Assembly (NCBI RefSeq): GCF_016107285.1
Contig: NZ_RCVQ01000003.1
Coordinates: 372,001 to 436,000 of the forward strand
Reading direction: 5' to 3'
DNA length: 64,000 bases
DNA from: Roseomonas sp. KE0001
Lineage (GTDB): Bacteria > Pseudomonadota > Alphaproteobacteria > Acetobacterales > Acetobacteraceae
Under the pieces are notes generated by a model. The model made no database searches. It was not told the origin of the DNA and was given only the letters and a program-made list of their open reading frames with translations. Position numbers and translations under genes: made by a program. Below, piece by piece: positions 18,936 through 30,707 of the stretch. How positions within the stretch are numbered: position 1 is the stretch's first letter; every line of letters starts with the position of its first letter.

Positions 18936-19789
18936 ACGGCGGGAGCGACGGCCTCCGCCTCGTCCAGCGTGTGCGCCGGCCAGGCCGGGGCGGCGGCGCT
19001 GACCCAGGCATGGCCGTTCCAGCGGCGCGGCTCGATGCGGGCCTGTCCCTGGCGGATAAGGATGCGGTTGTAGGCATTGGGCTCGCCCCGCAGCCGCGTC
19101 GAGATGGCCGAGCCGGCCTGGACCACCAGCAGCTCGGGCCGCGCCGGGCCGCCGGGCCGCGCGGTCTCGGCGACGCCCCGGTGCAGCCGCACATAGCCCC
19201 GGTGCAGGTGCCCCGAGAGGATCAGCCGCACCCCCGCCGCCTGCAGGCGCTCCAGCGCCGGCGCGGCGCGGCGCGCCAGCGGCGTGTCCGGCGCGTCCTC
19301 CGGCGCCAGGAACGGATGGTGGGCGACGACGATGCGGAACAGGCCGGGCGGCGTCTCCTCCAGCCGGTCCAGCAGGCGCCGCAGCCGGCTGCGCTTCACG
19401 CGACCGCCCTCCCAGGAGAGATGCAGCCCGCCGCGCACCACCGTGTTCAGCCCGATCACCGCCATGACCTCGTCGCGCCAGACGGGCTCGGTCTCGCCGC
19501 CGATGAAACGGTGCCAGCGGCCGAAGGGATCGAGGAAACGCTCCCAGGGCCAGTAGTTCGTGATGTCGTGATTGCCCGGCACCACCAGCACCGGCGCCTT
19601 CAGCGCCTCCAGGAAGCGCCGGGCCGCCTTGTACTCGCGCGAGCGGGCCCGCATCGTCAGGTCGCCGCTGACCGCCACCAGATCGGCCGGGTCGCCGTTC
19701 AGCGCCGCCAGCAGCCCCTCGGTCGCCGTCGGGTCGATCCGGTTGAAGTGCAGGTCCGAAATGTGATCGATGCGGCGCGTCTGTGGCAT
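18932..19789 (-). CDS. calcineurin-like metallophosphoesterase
   Basis: A 285-aa cytoplasmic phosphoesterase with all five metal motifs: DLHFN, SGDLT, GNHD, AHHPF and SGHLHRG. The start at 19789 is chosen because it follows ACAGGGGG and gives the usual short lead before ISDLHFN; the upstream extension is Gly/Thr/Arg-rich and lacks features. Substrate unknown; related proteins include cAMP phosphodiesterases (CpdA) and Icc-like enzymes. It converges on the MFS gene with a 4-base overlap. Confidence 0.9.
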   Translation of the reverse strand: MPQTRRIDHISDLHFNRIDPTATEGLLAALNGDPADLVAVSGDLTMRARSREYKAARRFLEALKAPVLVVPGNHDITNYWPWERFLDPFGRWHRFIGGETEPVWRDEVMAVIGLNTVVRGGLHLSWEGGRVKRSRLRRLLDRLEETPPGLFRIVVAHHPFLAPEDAPDTPLARRAAPALERLQAAGVRLILSGHLHRGYVRLHRGVAETARPGGPARPELLVVQAGSAISTRLRGEPNAYNRILIRQGQARIEPRRWNGHAWVSAAAPAWPAHTLDEAEAVAPAV

Positions 19790-20045
19790 GCCCCCTGTCC
19801 CTGTGCCTCCCGTTCCTGTCCAGCTCCGCCCTTGTCCTCCGGCGCGCCGGGGCCGGCGGCCGTCTCCGCAGCGTGAACGCCGCGCCGCCCCGATGGATGC
19901 GCCGCACCACCAGGCCCACTGTGTAAGCACGGCCTCCCGCTTGCGATCAGCAGGGCTTGAATGTCCTCGAAGACAGCGCCATTTCAGGATTTCTTCATTG
20001 TTGGGCGCGAATACTGAGACGGTCGTCGAGCAAGGAGATAGGCTC

Positions 20046-20159
20046 ATGTCCTGGACCACGCATCAGCAGCCCCTGACCCCCCGCAACCTTTTCCGAGGGC
20101 TGGTCGACCTGCCCTGGGGCGCGCCGCTCTATGGACCGGTGCGGCCCCGCCGCCCCTGA
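20046..20159 (+). CDS. probable 37-aa small protein
   Basis: Encodes a 37-residue peptide with W3, a basic stretch (TPRNLFRGLVDLPWG) and a Pro/Arg-rich end. Evidence that it is translated: a strong AAGGAG at 20032-20037, 8 bases before the ATG; an AT-richer 120-base leader upstream; and a perfect terminator starting 30 bases after its stop. No family recognised. The chance of a false call is real because it is short. Confidence 0.6.
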   Translation: MSWTTHQQPLTPRNLFRGLVDLPWGAPLYGPVRPRRP

Positions 20160-20187
20160 GGGCGGCCTCCGCCACGATGGGCGCGTG

Positions 20188-20217
20188 AAAAAGCCGGGGT
20201 CAAGCCCCGGCTTTTTT
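20188..20217. terminator. bidirectional Rho-independent terminator
   Basis: Stem GCCGGGG (20193-20199) with CCCCGGC (20205-20211), loop TCAAG, flanked by five A on the left (20188-20192) and six T on the right (20212-20217). It can therefore stop both the small-protein transcript and the convergent aconitase transcript. Confidence 0.92.
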
Positions 20218-20285
20218 GTCGTCCTCGCCCCGGTGGGGGATGGGGCCAGGCCCGAAGGCCGGCCCCAAGGCTGACCTGGGGCCGA

Positions 20286-22982
<2,697 letters not shown>

Positions 22983-23088
22983 GGTCCGGGGTCCCTTGAG
23001 TGATTTGCTGCGAACGCTGCCGCTTATTACACGCTGTGCGCCCCCGGTCCATTGCCGGGGCGGGGCTCAGGAACGCCGGGGGGCAGGC

Positions 23089-23718
23089 TTGCTGGAAGCG
23101 AGGGACATGGCGGTGCGGCGCGGGGGAAGGGTGGTCTTCGCCGGTCTTTCCCTCACCCTGCGGCCCGGGGAGGCGCTGGTGCTGACCGGGGCGAACGGCG
23201 CCGGCAAGTCCAGCCTGCTGCGCCTGCTGGCCGGGCTGCTGCCGGCGGCGGCGGGCGAGCTGCTCTGGGAGGGCGCGCCGGCCCTGGCCGATGCGCCGGC
23301 CCATGCCGCGCGGCTGCGCTACCTGGGCCATGCGGATGCGGTGAAGCCGGCGCTGACGCTGGCGGAGAACCTGGCCTTCTGGTCCCGCCGCTGGGGCGGC
23401 GACATCGGCGCGGCCCTGGCGGCGGCGGATCTGGCGCCGCTCGCCGACCTGCCGGCGCGGCTGCTCTCGGCCGGCCAGCGGCGGCGGCTGGCGCTCGCCC
23501 GGCTGGCCCTGGCCCCGGCGCCGCTCTGGCTGCTCGACGAGCCGACGGTGGGGCTCGATGCCGCCAGCATCGGGCGGCTGGGCGGGCTGCTGGCGGCGCA
23601 TCGCGGGGCCGGCGGCATGGTGGTGGTGGCGACGCATGTGGCGCTGCCGCTGCCGGAGGCGCGCGGCCTCGACCTCGGCGCCGCCGCCCCGCCGGAGAGC
23701 GAGGACTGGCCGGCATGA
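23089..23718 (+). CDS. ccmA: haem exporter ATP-binding protein CcmA
   Basis: ATPase of the CcmABCD complex for cytochrome c maturation; it releases haem-loaded CcmE. The 209-aa product has Walker A GANGAGKS, signature LSAGQRRRLALARL and Walker B LWLLDEPTVGLD. I chose TTG at 23089 because it gives the family start LLEARDMAVRRGGRVVF; ATG at 23107 is the alternative and would trim six residues. It overlaps ccmB by 4 bases. Divergent from acnA. Confidence 0.9.
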   Translation: MLEARDMAVRRGGRVVFAGLSLTLRPGEALVLTGANGAGKSSLLRLLAGLLPAAAGELLWEGAPALADAPAHAARLRYLGHADAVKPALTLAENLAFWSRRWGGDIGAALAAADLAPLADLPARLLSAGQRRRLALARLALAPAPLWLLDEPTVGLDAASIGRLGGLLAAHRGAGGMVVVATHVALPLPEARGLDLGAAAPPESEDWPA

Positions 23719-24365
23719 TGGCGCTGGTCGGGCGGGAACTGCGGCTGGCGCTGCGCCATCCGGCGGAGACCCTGGCGGCGGTGCTGTTCTTCCTGCTGGT
23801 CGTGGCGCTCTTCCCCTTCGGCACCGGCCCGGCGCCGGAGCTGCTCGCGCGGCTGGCCCCGGGCGCCCTGCTGGCCACGGCCCTGCTGGCGGCCCTGCTG
23901 CCGCTCGACCGCCTCTTCGGCGCAGAGGCCGAGGATGGCTCGCTGGACCAGCTCCTGCTCTCCGGCCTGTCGCGGATGGAGATCGCGGCGGCCAAGGCGG
24001 CGGCGCACTGGCTCTGCACCGGGGCGCCGCTGCTGCTGGCCACGCCGCCGGCGGCGGCGATGCTCAACCTGCCGGTCCCGGCCTGGAGCACGGCGGCGGC
24101 GGTGCTGGGGCTGGCTACCCTCTACCTGTCGCTGCTCGGCACGGCGGGGGCGGCGCTGACGCTCGGCGCGCGGCGGGGCGGCGTGCTGCTGCCCCTGCTG
24201 GTGCTGCCGCTGGCCATCCCGGCCGTCATCTTCGGGGCGGCGGCGATCGAGGCCGCGGCCTCCGGCCTGCCGGCCCGGCCCTTCCTGCTGCTGCTGGGCG
24301 CGCTGGTGGCGGCGGCCCTGCCCCTGGCGCCGCTGGCCGCCGGCGCGGCGCTGCGGGCCGAGTGA
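23715..24365 (+). CDS. ccmB: haem exporter permease CcmB
   Basis: A 216-aa membrane protein with six hydrophobic helices. Family marks: RELRLALRHPAETLAAVLFF at the start, EAEDGSLDQLLLSGLS (the ABC-2-type coupling loop) and PLLVLPLAIPAVIFG. It acts with CcmA. No ccmC follows; the next gene is gpsA on the other strand, so the rest of the maturation system must lie elsewhere. Confidence 0.95.
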   Translation: MMALVGRELRLALRHPAETLAAVLFFLLVVALFPFGTGPAPELLARLAPGALLATALLAALLPLDRLFGAEAEDGSLDQLLLSGLSRMEIAAAKAAAHWLCTGAPLLLATPPAAAMLNLPVPAWSTAAAVLGLATLYLSLLGTAGAALTLGARRGGVLLPLLVLPLAIPAVIFGAAAIEAAASGLPARPFLLLLGALVAAALPLAPLAAGAALRAE

Positions 24366-24408
24366 AGGCATCCCCGCTCACCGGGGCGGTGCCGCTGGCC
24401 GGCCGCCC

Positions 24409-25431
24409 TCACACCTCGTGCCGCCGCGGCCGGGCCATCAGCTCGCGCATCGCCCCCGCGACATCGACCCGGCCCGCCAGCACGGCGGCGACGGCTTCGG
24501 TGATCGGCATCTCCACGCCGGCGGCGGTGGCGCGGGCCAGCAGGGCGGGGGCGGTGGCCACCCCTTCCGTCACGCTGTTGCGCGCCGCCAGGATCTCCTC
24601 CAGCCGCCGCCCCTGGCCGAGGGCGAAGCCGAGCGAGAAGTTCCGGCTGCCCGGCCCGGTGCAGGTCAGCAGCAGATCGCCCAGGCCCGAGAGGCCGCTC
24701 ACCGTCTCCGCCCGGCCGCCCAGCGCCACGGCCAGCCGGGCGATCTCCGACAGGCCGCGCGTCACCAGCGCGGCGCGGGCATTCTCGCCGAGCCCGGCGC
24801 CCATCACCGCGCCGGCGGCGATGGCGACGACATTCTTGGCCGCGCCGCCGATCTGCGCCCCCACCGGGTCATCCTGGCCGTAGAGGCGGAAGGCGGGCGA
24901 GGCGAGGCGGGCGGCGGCGGCCTCGCGCAGCGCGGCGTCGGTGCTGGCCAGGACGGCCGCGGCGGGCAGGCCGGCGGCGATCTCCTCGGCGAAGTTGGGG
25001 CCGGAGAGCACCCCCGCCGGCAGGCCGGGCCGCGCCTCGGCCAGGATCTCCAGCGGCAGGCGCAGCCCCGCCGCCGTCACGCCCTTGGCGGCGACCAGGC
25101 AGGGCGGCAGCGTCGCCGGGAGCGTCCGCAGCACCGCCGCCAGATGCTGCGTCGGCACCACCAGCAGCGCCAGCTCCGCGCCGGCCAGCGCCGCCCCGGC
25201 CTCGTGCGTGACCTGGATCGCCCCGGGCAGGCGATGGCCGGGCAGATGCGCCGCGTTCTCCCGCGCCGCCTGCATCGCCGCCGCCCGGCCCGCATCCCGC
25301 GCCCAGAGCGCGACGCTTCCCTCCGCCGCCATCCCATTGGCCGCCCCATGGGCTGTCCGACTGGTCCGGGCGGCCTGGATCGCCAGCGCCGTGCCCCAGG
25401 CGCCGGCGCCGATCACCGCGACCTTCTGCAT
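24409..25431 (-). CDS. gpsA: glycerol-3-phosphate dehydrogenase [NAD(P)+]
   Basis: Makes sn-glycerol 3-phosphate from dihydroxyacetone phosphate for phospholipid synthesis. The 340-aa protein has the Rossmann motif GAGAWGTALAIQ (8-19), LLVVPTQHLAAVL, KGV and LSGPNFAEE, and the catalytic-lysine block GAAKNVVAIAAG. A short insertion (ARTSRTAHGAANGMAAEG, about residues 21-38) after the first helix is unusual and adds about 10 residues. It begins 7 bases downstream of the rlmJ stop and is probably cotranscribed with it. Confidence 0.96.
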   Translation of the reverse strand: MQKVAVIGAGAWGTALAIQAARTSRTAHGAANGMAAEGSVALWARDAGRAAAMQAARENAAHLPGHRLPGAIQVTHEAGAALAGAELALLVVPTQHLAAVLRTLPATLPPCLVAAKGVTAAGLRLPLEILAEARPGLPAGVLSGPNFAEEIAAGLPAAAVLASTDAALREAAAARLASPAFRLYGQDDPVGAQIGGAAKNVVAIAAGAVMGAGLGENARAALVTRGLSEIARLAVALGGRAETVSGLSGLGDLLLTCTGPGSRNFSLGFALGQGRRLEEILAARNSVTEGVATAPALLARATAAGVEMPITEAVAAVLAGRVDVAGAMRELMARPRRHEV

Positions 25432-25438
25432 GATGTTC

Positions 25439-26266
25439 CTATTCCTCGGCGATGCGATGGATGGCGAAGCCCTCGCCGGCCTCGCCCTGCCCGAGCCGCG
25501 CCAGCAGGACGGCGAGGATCTCCCCCGCCTCCTCCTCGAACCGCCAGGGCGGGTTGACGACGACGAGGCCGCAGCCGTTCAGCCGCTGCGGATCGGTGGG
25601 CTCGCGCAGCCAGAGCTCGCAGGCAAGGATGTCGCGCACCCCGCTCTCCGACAGCGCGGTGTGGAAGGCGCGCACCGGGGCGCGATGCTTGATCGGATAC
25701 CAGTGCGCCTGCACCGCCGCCCGGAAGCGATGGGCGACCGTGGCCAGGCCCTCCGCCATGCGGGCGAACTCGCCCTCCTGCTCGAAGGGCGGATCGACCA
25801 GCACCAGGCCGCGCTTCTCGGCGAAGGGGGTCAGCGCCGTCAGCGCCTCCCAGGCGTCGCGCCGGTGCACGGCGGTCTGCGGGTCGCCGCGGAACAGGGT
25901 GCGCAGGGTGGCGTGGTCCTCCTCATGCAGCTCGCAGAGCACCAGCCGGTCGCGCGGGCGCAGCAGCATCCGCACCAGGGAGGGGCTGCCGGGATAGCGC
26001 GGCGGGAAGCCGGCATGGCGCACCAGGGTCAGCCATTCGGCCAGCGGCCCGTCCGTGATGTCGAGCAGCCGGCCGATGCCCTGGCGCCACTCGCCGGTGC
26101 GCTCCGCCGCCGAGCCGGACAGGTCGTAGGCGCCGATGCCGGCATGGGTGTCGAGCACGCGGAAGGGCGTGTCCTTGGCGGCGAGCCGCCGGACCAGGCG
26201 CACCAGGAGGGCGTGCTTGACGCAGTCGGCGAAGTTGCCGGCATGGAAGGCGTGGCGATAGTTCAT
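25439..26266 (-). CDS. rlmJ: 23S rRNA (adenine2030-N6)-methyltransferase
   Basis: Methylates A2030 of 23S rRNA using SAM. The 275-aa protein begins MNYRHAFHAGNFADCVKHALL, the strongest family mark, and holds the catalytic DPPF in GLVLVDPPFEQEGE plus LDTHAGIGAYDL. It overlaps the tsaD stop region by 4 bases (26263-26266), indicating coupling tsaD-rlmJ-gpsA. Confidence 0.96.
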   Translation of the reverse strand: MNYRHAFHAGNFADCVKHALLVRLVRRLAAKDTPFRVLDTHAGIGAYDLSGSAAERTGEWRQGIGRLLDITDGPLAEWLTLVRHAGFPPRYPGSPSLVRMLLRPRDRLVLCELHEEDHATLRTLFRGDPQTAVHRRDAWEALTALTPFAEKRGLVLVDPPFEQEGEFARMAEGLATVAHRFRAAVQAHWYPIKHRAPVRAFHTALSESGVRDILACELWLREPTDPQRLNGCGLVVVNPPWRFEEEAGEILAVLLARLGQGEAGEGFAIHRIAEE

Positions 26267-27333
26267 GCCGCGTCCCCGGCGGGAGCCAGCTCCTCCAGCG
26301 GCCAGCGCGGGCGCGGCGCGTGGTCGAGCGGGTCGGTCAGCCCGGCCCGCAGCCGCTCGATCCCGGCCCAGGCGATCATCACCGCGTTGTCGGTGCAGAG
26401 CCGGACCGGGGGGGCGACCAGCGGCAGCCCGGCGCGCGCCGCCTCGGCCGTCAGCGCCGCCCGCACGCCCTGATTGGCGGCGACGCCGCCGGCCACCACC
26501 AGCGCGGTCGCGCCCGGCAGCATGGCCAGGGCGTGGCGCGCCCGGTCGGCCAGCACGGCGGCGACCACGCGCTGGAAGGAGGCGGCGAGGTCGGCGCGGT
26601 CCCGCTCCGCCGCGAGCTTCGGGATGGTCTGCGCGACGGCGGTCTTAAGGCCGCTGAAGGAGAAGTCGCAGCCCGGACGGCCGAACAGGGGCCGGGGCAG
26701 GGGGTAGCGCCTCGGGTCGCCGCCGGCGGCGAGCCGCTCCAGCGCTGGCCCGCCGGGCCAGGGCAGGCCCATCAGCTTGGCCGACTTGTCGAAGGCCTCG
26801 CCCACCGCGTCGTCCAGCGTCGAGCCGAGGCGGCGGTAGCGCCCCACCCCCTCGACGGCGACGCACTGGCAGTGCCCGCCGGAGAGCAGCAGCAGCAGGT
26901 AGGGGAAGGCGACGCCGCCCTCCACCAGCCCGGCCTCCCGCAGCAGCGGCAGGCGGGCGGTCAGCGCATGTCCCTCGAGGTGGTTGACCGCGACGAAGGG
27001 CAGCCCGCGCGCGATGGCCATGCCCTTGCCGAAGCCGGAGCCGACGATCAGCCCGCCGATCAGCCCGGGGCCGGCCGTCGCGGCGATGCCGCCCAGCGCC
27101 CCGGGGGCGACCCCCGCCTCGGCCATCACCTGGGCGGCGAGCGCCGGCAGATACGCCAGGTGGGCGCGCGCCGCGATCTCCGGCACCACGCCGCCGAAGG
27201 GGGTGTGCTCGGCCAGCTGGCTACGCACCGCCTCGGCCAGGATGGTGCCGTCCGGCGCCAGCAGGGCGGCCGCGGTCTCGTCGCAGCTCGCCTCCAAACC
27301 CAGAACCGGTCCACCAATCGGCGCCACGCGCAT
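26263..27333 (-). CDS. tsaD: tRNA threonylcarbamoyltransferase subunit TsaD
   Basis: With TsaB and TsaE adds the threonylcarbamoyl group to A37 of ANN-decoding tRNAs. The 356-aa protein has GLEASCDETAAAL, the iron-binding HLEGHAL motif, LLSGGHCQ, GEAFDKSAKLMGLPWPGGP and CTDNAVMIA. I prefer ATG at 27333, which follows AAGGTGGAG; ATG at 27351 would add MGKKVE. It is divergent from hemC with about 60 bases between starts, a classic alphaproteobacterial arrangement. Confidence 0.96.
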   Translation of the reverse strand: MRVAPIGGPVLGLEASCDETAAALLAPDGTILAEAVRSQLAEHTPFGGVVPEIAARAHLAYLPALAAQVMAEAGVAPGALGGIAATAGPGLIGGLIVGSGFGKGMAIARGLPFVAVNHLEGHALTARLPLLREAGLVEGGVAFPYLLLLLSGGHCQCVAVEGVGRYRRLGSTLDDAVGEAFDKSAKLMGLPWPGGPALERLAAGGDPRRYPLPRPLFGRPGCDFSFSGLKTAVAQTIPKLAAERDRADLAASFQRVVAAVLADRARHALAMLPGATALVVAGGVAANQGVRAALTAEAARAGLPLVAPPVRLCTDNAVMIAWAGIERLRAGLTDPLDHAPRPRWPLEELAPAGDAA

Positions 27334-27393
27334 CTCCACCTTCTTTCCCATGCCGGCCTTTCCCAGGCCGGGCCGTGGTTCTATGACGCCGGC

Positions 27394-28479
27394 ATGTCCT
27401 TTGCCCACCCCGCCCTGCCGTCTGCCCCGGCGGGCGCCGCCGCGCATCCCCCCGCCGCCCCGCATGCGCCGGGCGGCGGCGCCATCGGCGCGGCAGCGCC
27501 CCATGCGGCCGTCAAGCCCCATGCGCGGCGCTCCCTGCCGCTGCGCGTCGGCACGCGGGGCTCGCCCCTGGCGCTCTGGCAGACCCGCACCTTCCTCGAC
27601 CGCATCCTGCATTTCTGCCCGGTGCTGCGGAACGCCAAGGCCTTCGAGGAGCATGTGATCACCACCTCGGGGGATCGCATCCAGGACCGCCGCCTGGCGG
27701 ATATCGGCGGCAAGGGCCTCTTCGCCAAGGAGATCCACGAGGCGCTGCTCGACCGGCGGATCGACTTCGCCGTGCACAGCCTGAAGGATCTGGAAACCGA
27801 GATGCCGCCCGGCATCGTCCTCGCCTGCACCATGACGCGCGAGGACGCGCGCGACGCCCTGGTGCTGCGCGAAGGGCTGGCGCCGGCGGCCGGCGACGGC
27901 CCCTTCGACGCCATCCCGGCCGGGGCGCTGATCGGCACCGCCAGCCTGCGGCGGCAGGCGCAGCTGCTGCACGCGCGGCCCGACCTCAGGGTCGAGATCA
28001 TCCGCGGCAATGTGAACAGCCGCCTCGCCAAGCTGGCCGGCGGCGCCTACGACGGCACGCTGCTGGCGCTGGCCGGGCTCCGGCGTCTCGGCCTCGAGGG
28101 CCACGCCACGCGGCTGCTCGACGCCGAGGCCATGGTGCCGGCGGCCGGCCAGGGCATCGTCGGCATCACCGTGCGCGCCGGAGACGAGGAACTGCACGAG
28201 CTGCTCGCCGGCATCGAGGACCGCGTGGCGCGGGCCGTCTCCCGCGCCGAGCGCGCCCTGCTCGCGGCGCTGGACGGCTCCTGCCGCACGCCGATCGGCG
28301 GTCATGCCCGACTGCTGCCGGACGGCACCCTCTTCCTGACCGGCCTGGTGGCCCGGCCGGATGGCAGCTTCCTGCTGAAGCGCGGCCTCGGCGGCGCGGC
28401 GAGCGAGGCGGAGCGGCTGGGCCGCGCGCTGGGCGACAGCCTGCGGGCGGACAGCCCCGCCGATCTCTTCATCGCCTGA
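27394..28479 (+). CDS. hemC: hydroxymethylbilane synthase (porphobilinogen deaminase)
   Basis: Polymerises four porphobilinogens into hydroxymethylbilane in haem synthesis. The 361-aa protein has RVGTRGSPLALWQT, KGLFAKEIHEALLDRRIDFAVHSLKDLE, TASLRRQAQLL and the dipyrromethane-cofactor cysteine in DGSCRTPIGGHA. The first about 48 residues are Ala/Pro/His-rich and not part of the enzyme fold; the true start could be later, but no better ribosome site is evident. hemD follows after 4 bases. Confidence 0.96.
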   Translation: MSFAHPALPSAPAGAAAHPPAAPHAPGGGAIGAAAPHAAVKPHARRSLPLRVGTRGSPLALWQTRTFLDRILHFCPVLRNAKAFEEHVITTSGDRIQDRRLADIGGKGLFAKEIHEALLDRRIDFAVHSLKDLETEMPPGIVLACTMTREDARDALVLREGLAPAAGDGPFDAIPAGALIGTASLRRQAQLLHARPDLRVEIIRGNVNSRLAKLAGGAYDGTLLALAGLRRLGLEGHATRLLDAEAMVPAAGQGIVGITVRAGDEELHELLAGIEDRVARAVSRAERALLAALDGSCRTPIGGHARLLPDGTLFLTGLVARPDGSFLLKRGLGGAASEAERLGRALGDSLRADSPADLFIA

Positions 28480-28483
28480 CGCC

Positions 28484-29227
28484 GTGCGGGAGCCGCCCGC
28501 CGTCCTGGTCACCCGGCCCGAGCCGGGCTGCGCCGAGACCGCCGCGGCGGTGGCGGCGCTGGGCTGGCGCCCGCTGCTGGCGCCGGCCCTGGTGCTGTCG
28601 CCCCTGCCGCTGCCCGCCGATATCGCGCATCCGGTCCAGGCCCTGCTGCTGCCCAGCCGCGCCGCCGCCCGAGCGCTGGCCGGCGCGCTGGACCCTGGCC
28701 TGCCGGTGCTGGCCGTCGGGCCCGGCACGGCGGCGGAGGCCGAGGCCGCCGGTTTCCGCGATGTCCGCCACGCGGAGGGCGAGGCGGAGTCCCTGGTCGT
28801 GCTGGCCCGTGCCCGGCTGCGGCCGCGCCAGGGCGCGCTGCTGCTCGCGGCCGGACGGGGCTACAGCCGGACGCTGGCGGCGGCATTGCGGGACCAGGGC
28901 TTCGCGGTGCGCCACCGCGCCGTCTATGCCGCCCGCCCGGCCACCGCCCTGCCGCCGGAGACGCTGGACGCGCTGCGGCGCGGCCGGGCGCGGGCGGCGC
29001 TGTTTCTCTCGCCGCGTTCGGCGCAGGTGACGCAGCGCCTGCTGCGCCGCGCCGGACTGGCCGAAACTGTGCGCGGCATGGTCGCGTTGGCGCTGTCACA
29101 GCGTATTGCGCAGTCCCTTGCGGGCATGCCCTGGCGGGCGATCCGTGCTACCCCGGCGCCCGATTCCTTGGCGCTGCTGGCCCTGCTCGGGCGGCCGGCG
29201 CCGGGGATGGAGGATGAGGTTGCATGA
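28484..29227 (+). CDS. hemD: uroporphyrinogen-III synthase
   Basis: Closes hydroxymethylbilane into uroporphyrinogen III with D-ring inversion. The 247-aa protein begins with a GTG 4 bases after the hemC stop. The family is poorly conserved, but VLVTRPEPGCAETAAAV at the start, PVLAVGPGTAAEAEAAGF and ALFLSPRSAQ are typical. Its position between hemC and a mitofilin-like gene supports the call. Confidence 0.92.
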   Translation: MREPPAVLVTRPEPGCAETAAAVAALGWRPLLAPALVLSPLPLPADIAHPVQALLLPSRAAARALAGALDPGLPVLAVGPGTAAEAEAAGFRDVRHAEGEAESLVVLARARLRPRQGALLLAAGRGYSRTLAAALRDQGFAVRHRAVYAARPATALPPETLDALRRGRARAALFLSPRSAQVTQRLLRRAGLAETVRGMVALALSQRIAQSLAGMPWRAIRATPAPDSLALLALLGRPAPGMEDEVA

Positions 29228-29243
29228 GGGGCAGGAGAGAGAG

Positions 29244-30707
29244 ATGAGCGACACGCCGAAGAATGGCCCCAGGGGTGACGCCACCGGCAGCCGGCCGGGC
29301 GCCGGCCGCAAGGGAGGGCGGGAGACCCCCTCCATTCCACCCCAGGCCATTCCGCCCCGGGCTCTCTCGGCCTCCGAGGCCCGGCCTGCCGGCGCGCCGG
29401 CGGACCCGGAAACCACGATCCCGCCCCGGCCGCCCCAGGCCGAGGCGGCGCAGCCGGCGGCCCGGCCCGGAACGGCCTCCCCGGATGCCACCCCCCCGGC
29501 ACCGCCTTCCGCCAGCGGCGAGGCGCCGGCCGCCCCGGCCGCCTCCGCGGCGCCGGCGGCTCCGGGCAGTGGCGCGGGTCCGCGCCGCGAACCGGCGGGC
29601 GGCAGTGGCGGAGGCGGCGGGCAGAAGCCGCCCGCACCGTCGCGCTGGGAGCGGATGGAACCCTATGGGCTGCCGGTCGCGGCCCTGGGCTGCGTGCTGG
29701 CGCTGATCGCCCTCGGTGTCGGCCTGACCGACCGGTCCCGGAAGCCGTCCGTCGATCCCGCCCGGGTGGAGGCGCTGGAGCAGCGCCTCGCCGCCCTGCA
29801 GCCGGTGCCGCAGCGGCTGGCGGCGCTGGAGAGCGGCCCGCTGGCCCGCCTCGGCCAGCGCCTCGACGCGGCCGAGGCCCTGCAGCGCGAGCGCGACGCC
29901 ACGCTGGAGCAGTTACGCGGCCGGCTGGAGGCGCTGCGCAGCGATCGCGAGGCCCTGCAACGCCATGCCGATGCCCGTATCGACGAGGTGGAGAAGGCGC
30001 TGGCCCAGCGCATCACCGGCGCCGAGGCGCAACTCGCCCAGCGGGTCGCGGCCGCCGAGGCCGCCCTGGGCCCGCGCTTCGCCGCCGTCGAGACCTCCCT
30101 GCAGCAGCGCATCGCCGCGGCGCAGGAGGCGGCGCAGCAGCAGCTGGCGGCGCGCGACCGCGAGCTGGATGCCCGATTCGCCAATCTGGAGCAGCGCGAG
30201 ACCCGCCTGGCCGCCGCCGAGCGCCGCCTCGCCCGGCTGGTCGGCAGCACCGCCGCCGAGGCGCTGCTGGAATCCGGCCGGCCGCTCGGCCCGGCGCTGT
30301 CCGGCCTGCCCGAGGCGGCGCCCGAAGCGCTGCGCCGCTATGCCGAGAGCGCCCCGCCGACGCTCGCCGGGCTGCGCCTCTCCTTCGAGGAGGCCGCCCG
30401 CGCCGCCGCCGCCCGCGCCGAGCCCGTGACCGAGGGCCAGAGCGTCTGGGAATCCGCCGCCACCCGCCTGGGCAACCTGGTCACCGTGCGGCGGGGCGAC
30501 ACCGTCGTCTGGGGCGATGCGGTGAGCGGCGAGATCGAGGCGGCGCGACGGGCGCTGGAGGCGGGCGACCTCGGCGGTGCGGTCCGCCGCGTCGAGGCCC
30601 TGGCCGAGCCGGTGCGCGCGCCGATGCAGGACTGGCTGTCGCGCGCCAAGGGGCTGCTCGCCGCGCGCACCGCGCTCGAGACGCTGCGCGCCGGAGGGCA
30701 GGGCTGA
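29244..30707 (+). CDS. mitofilin-like inner membrane protein
   Basis: A 487-aa protein: a long Pro/Ala/Gly-rich N terminus (1-130), one transmembrane helix (about 140-163, GLPVAALGCVLALIALGVGL), a periplasmic coiled coil (about 170-330, many QRLAALE/AEALQRERD-type heptads) and a C-terminal helical domain (WESAATRLGNLVTVRRGD). This is the alphaproteobacterial relative of mitochondrial Mic60/mitofilin, which shapes intracytoplasmic membranes in some species. The start at 29244 follows AGGAGAG. It overlaps the hemY-like gene by one base. Confidence 0.9.
   Translation: MSDTPKNGPRGDATGSRPGAGRKGGRETPSIPPQAIPPRALSASEARPAGAPADPETTIPPRPPQAEAAQPAARPGTASPDATPPAPPSASGEAPAAPAASAAPAAPGSGAGPRREPAGGSGGGGGQKPPAPSRWERMEPYGLPVAALGCVLALIALGVGLTDRSRKPSVDPARVEALEQRLAALQPVPQRLAALESGPLARLGQRLDAAEALQRERDATLEQLRGRLEALRSDREALQRHADARIDEVEKALAQRITGAEAQLAQRVAAAEAALGPRFAAVETSLQQRIAAAQEAAQQQLAARDRELDARFANLEQRETRLAAAERRLARLVGSTAAEALLESGRPLGPALSGLPEAAPEALRRYAESAPPTLAGLRLSFEEAARAAAARAEPVTEGQSVWESAATRLGNLVTVRRGDTVVWGDAVSGEIEAARRALEAGDLGGAVRRVEALAEPVRAPMQDWLSRAKGLLAARTALETLRAGGQG

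Noticed and set aside
26320-27393. Upstream extension of the hemC frame over tsaD
   Set aside because: The extension is antisense to tsaD and lacks domains; hemC starts at 27394.
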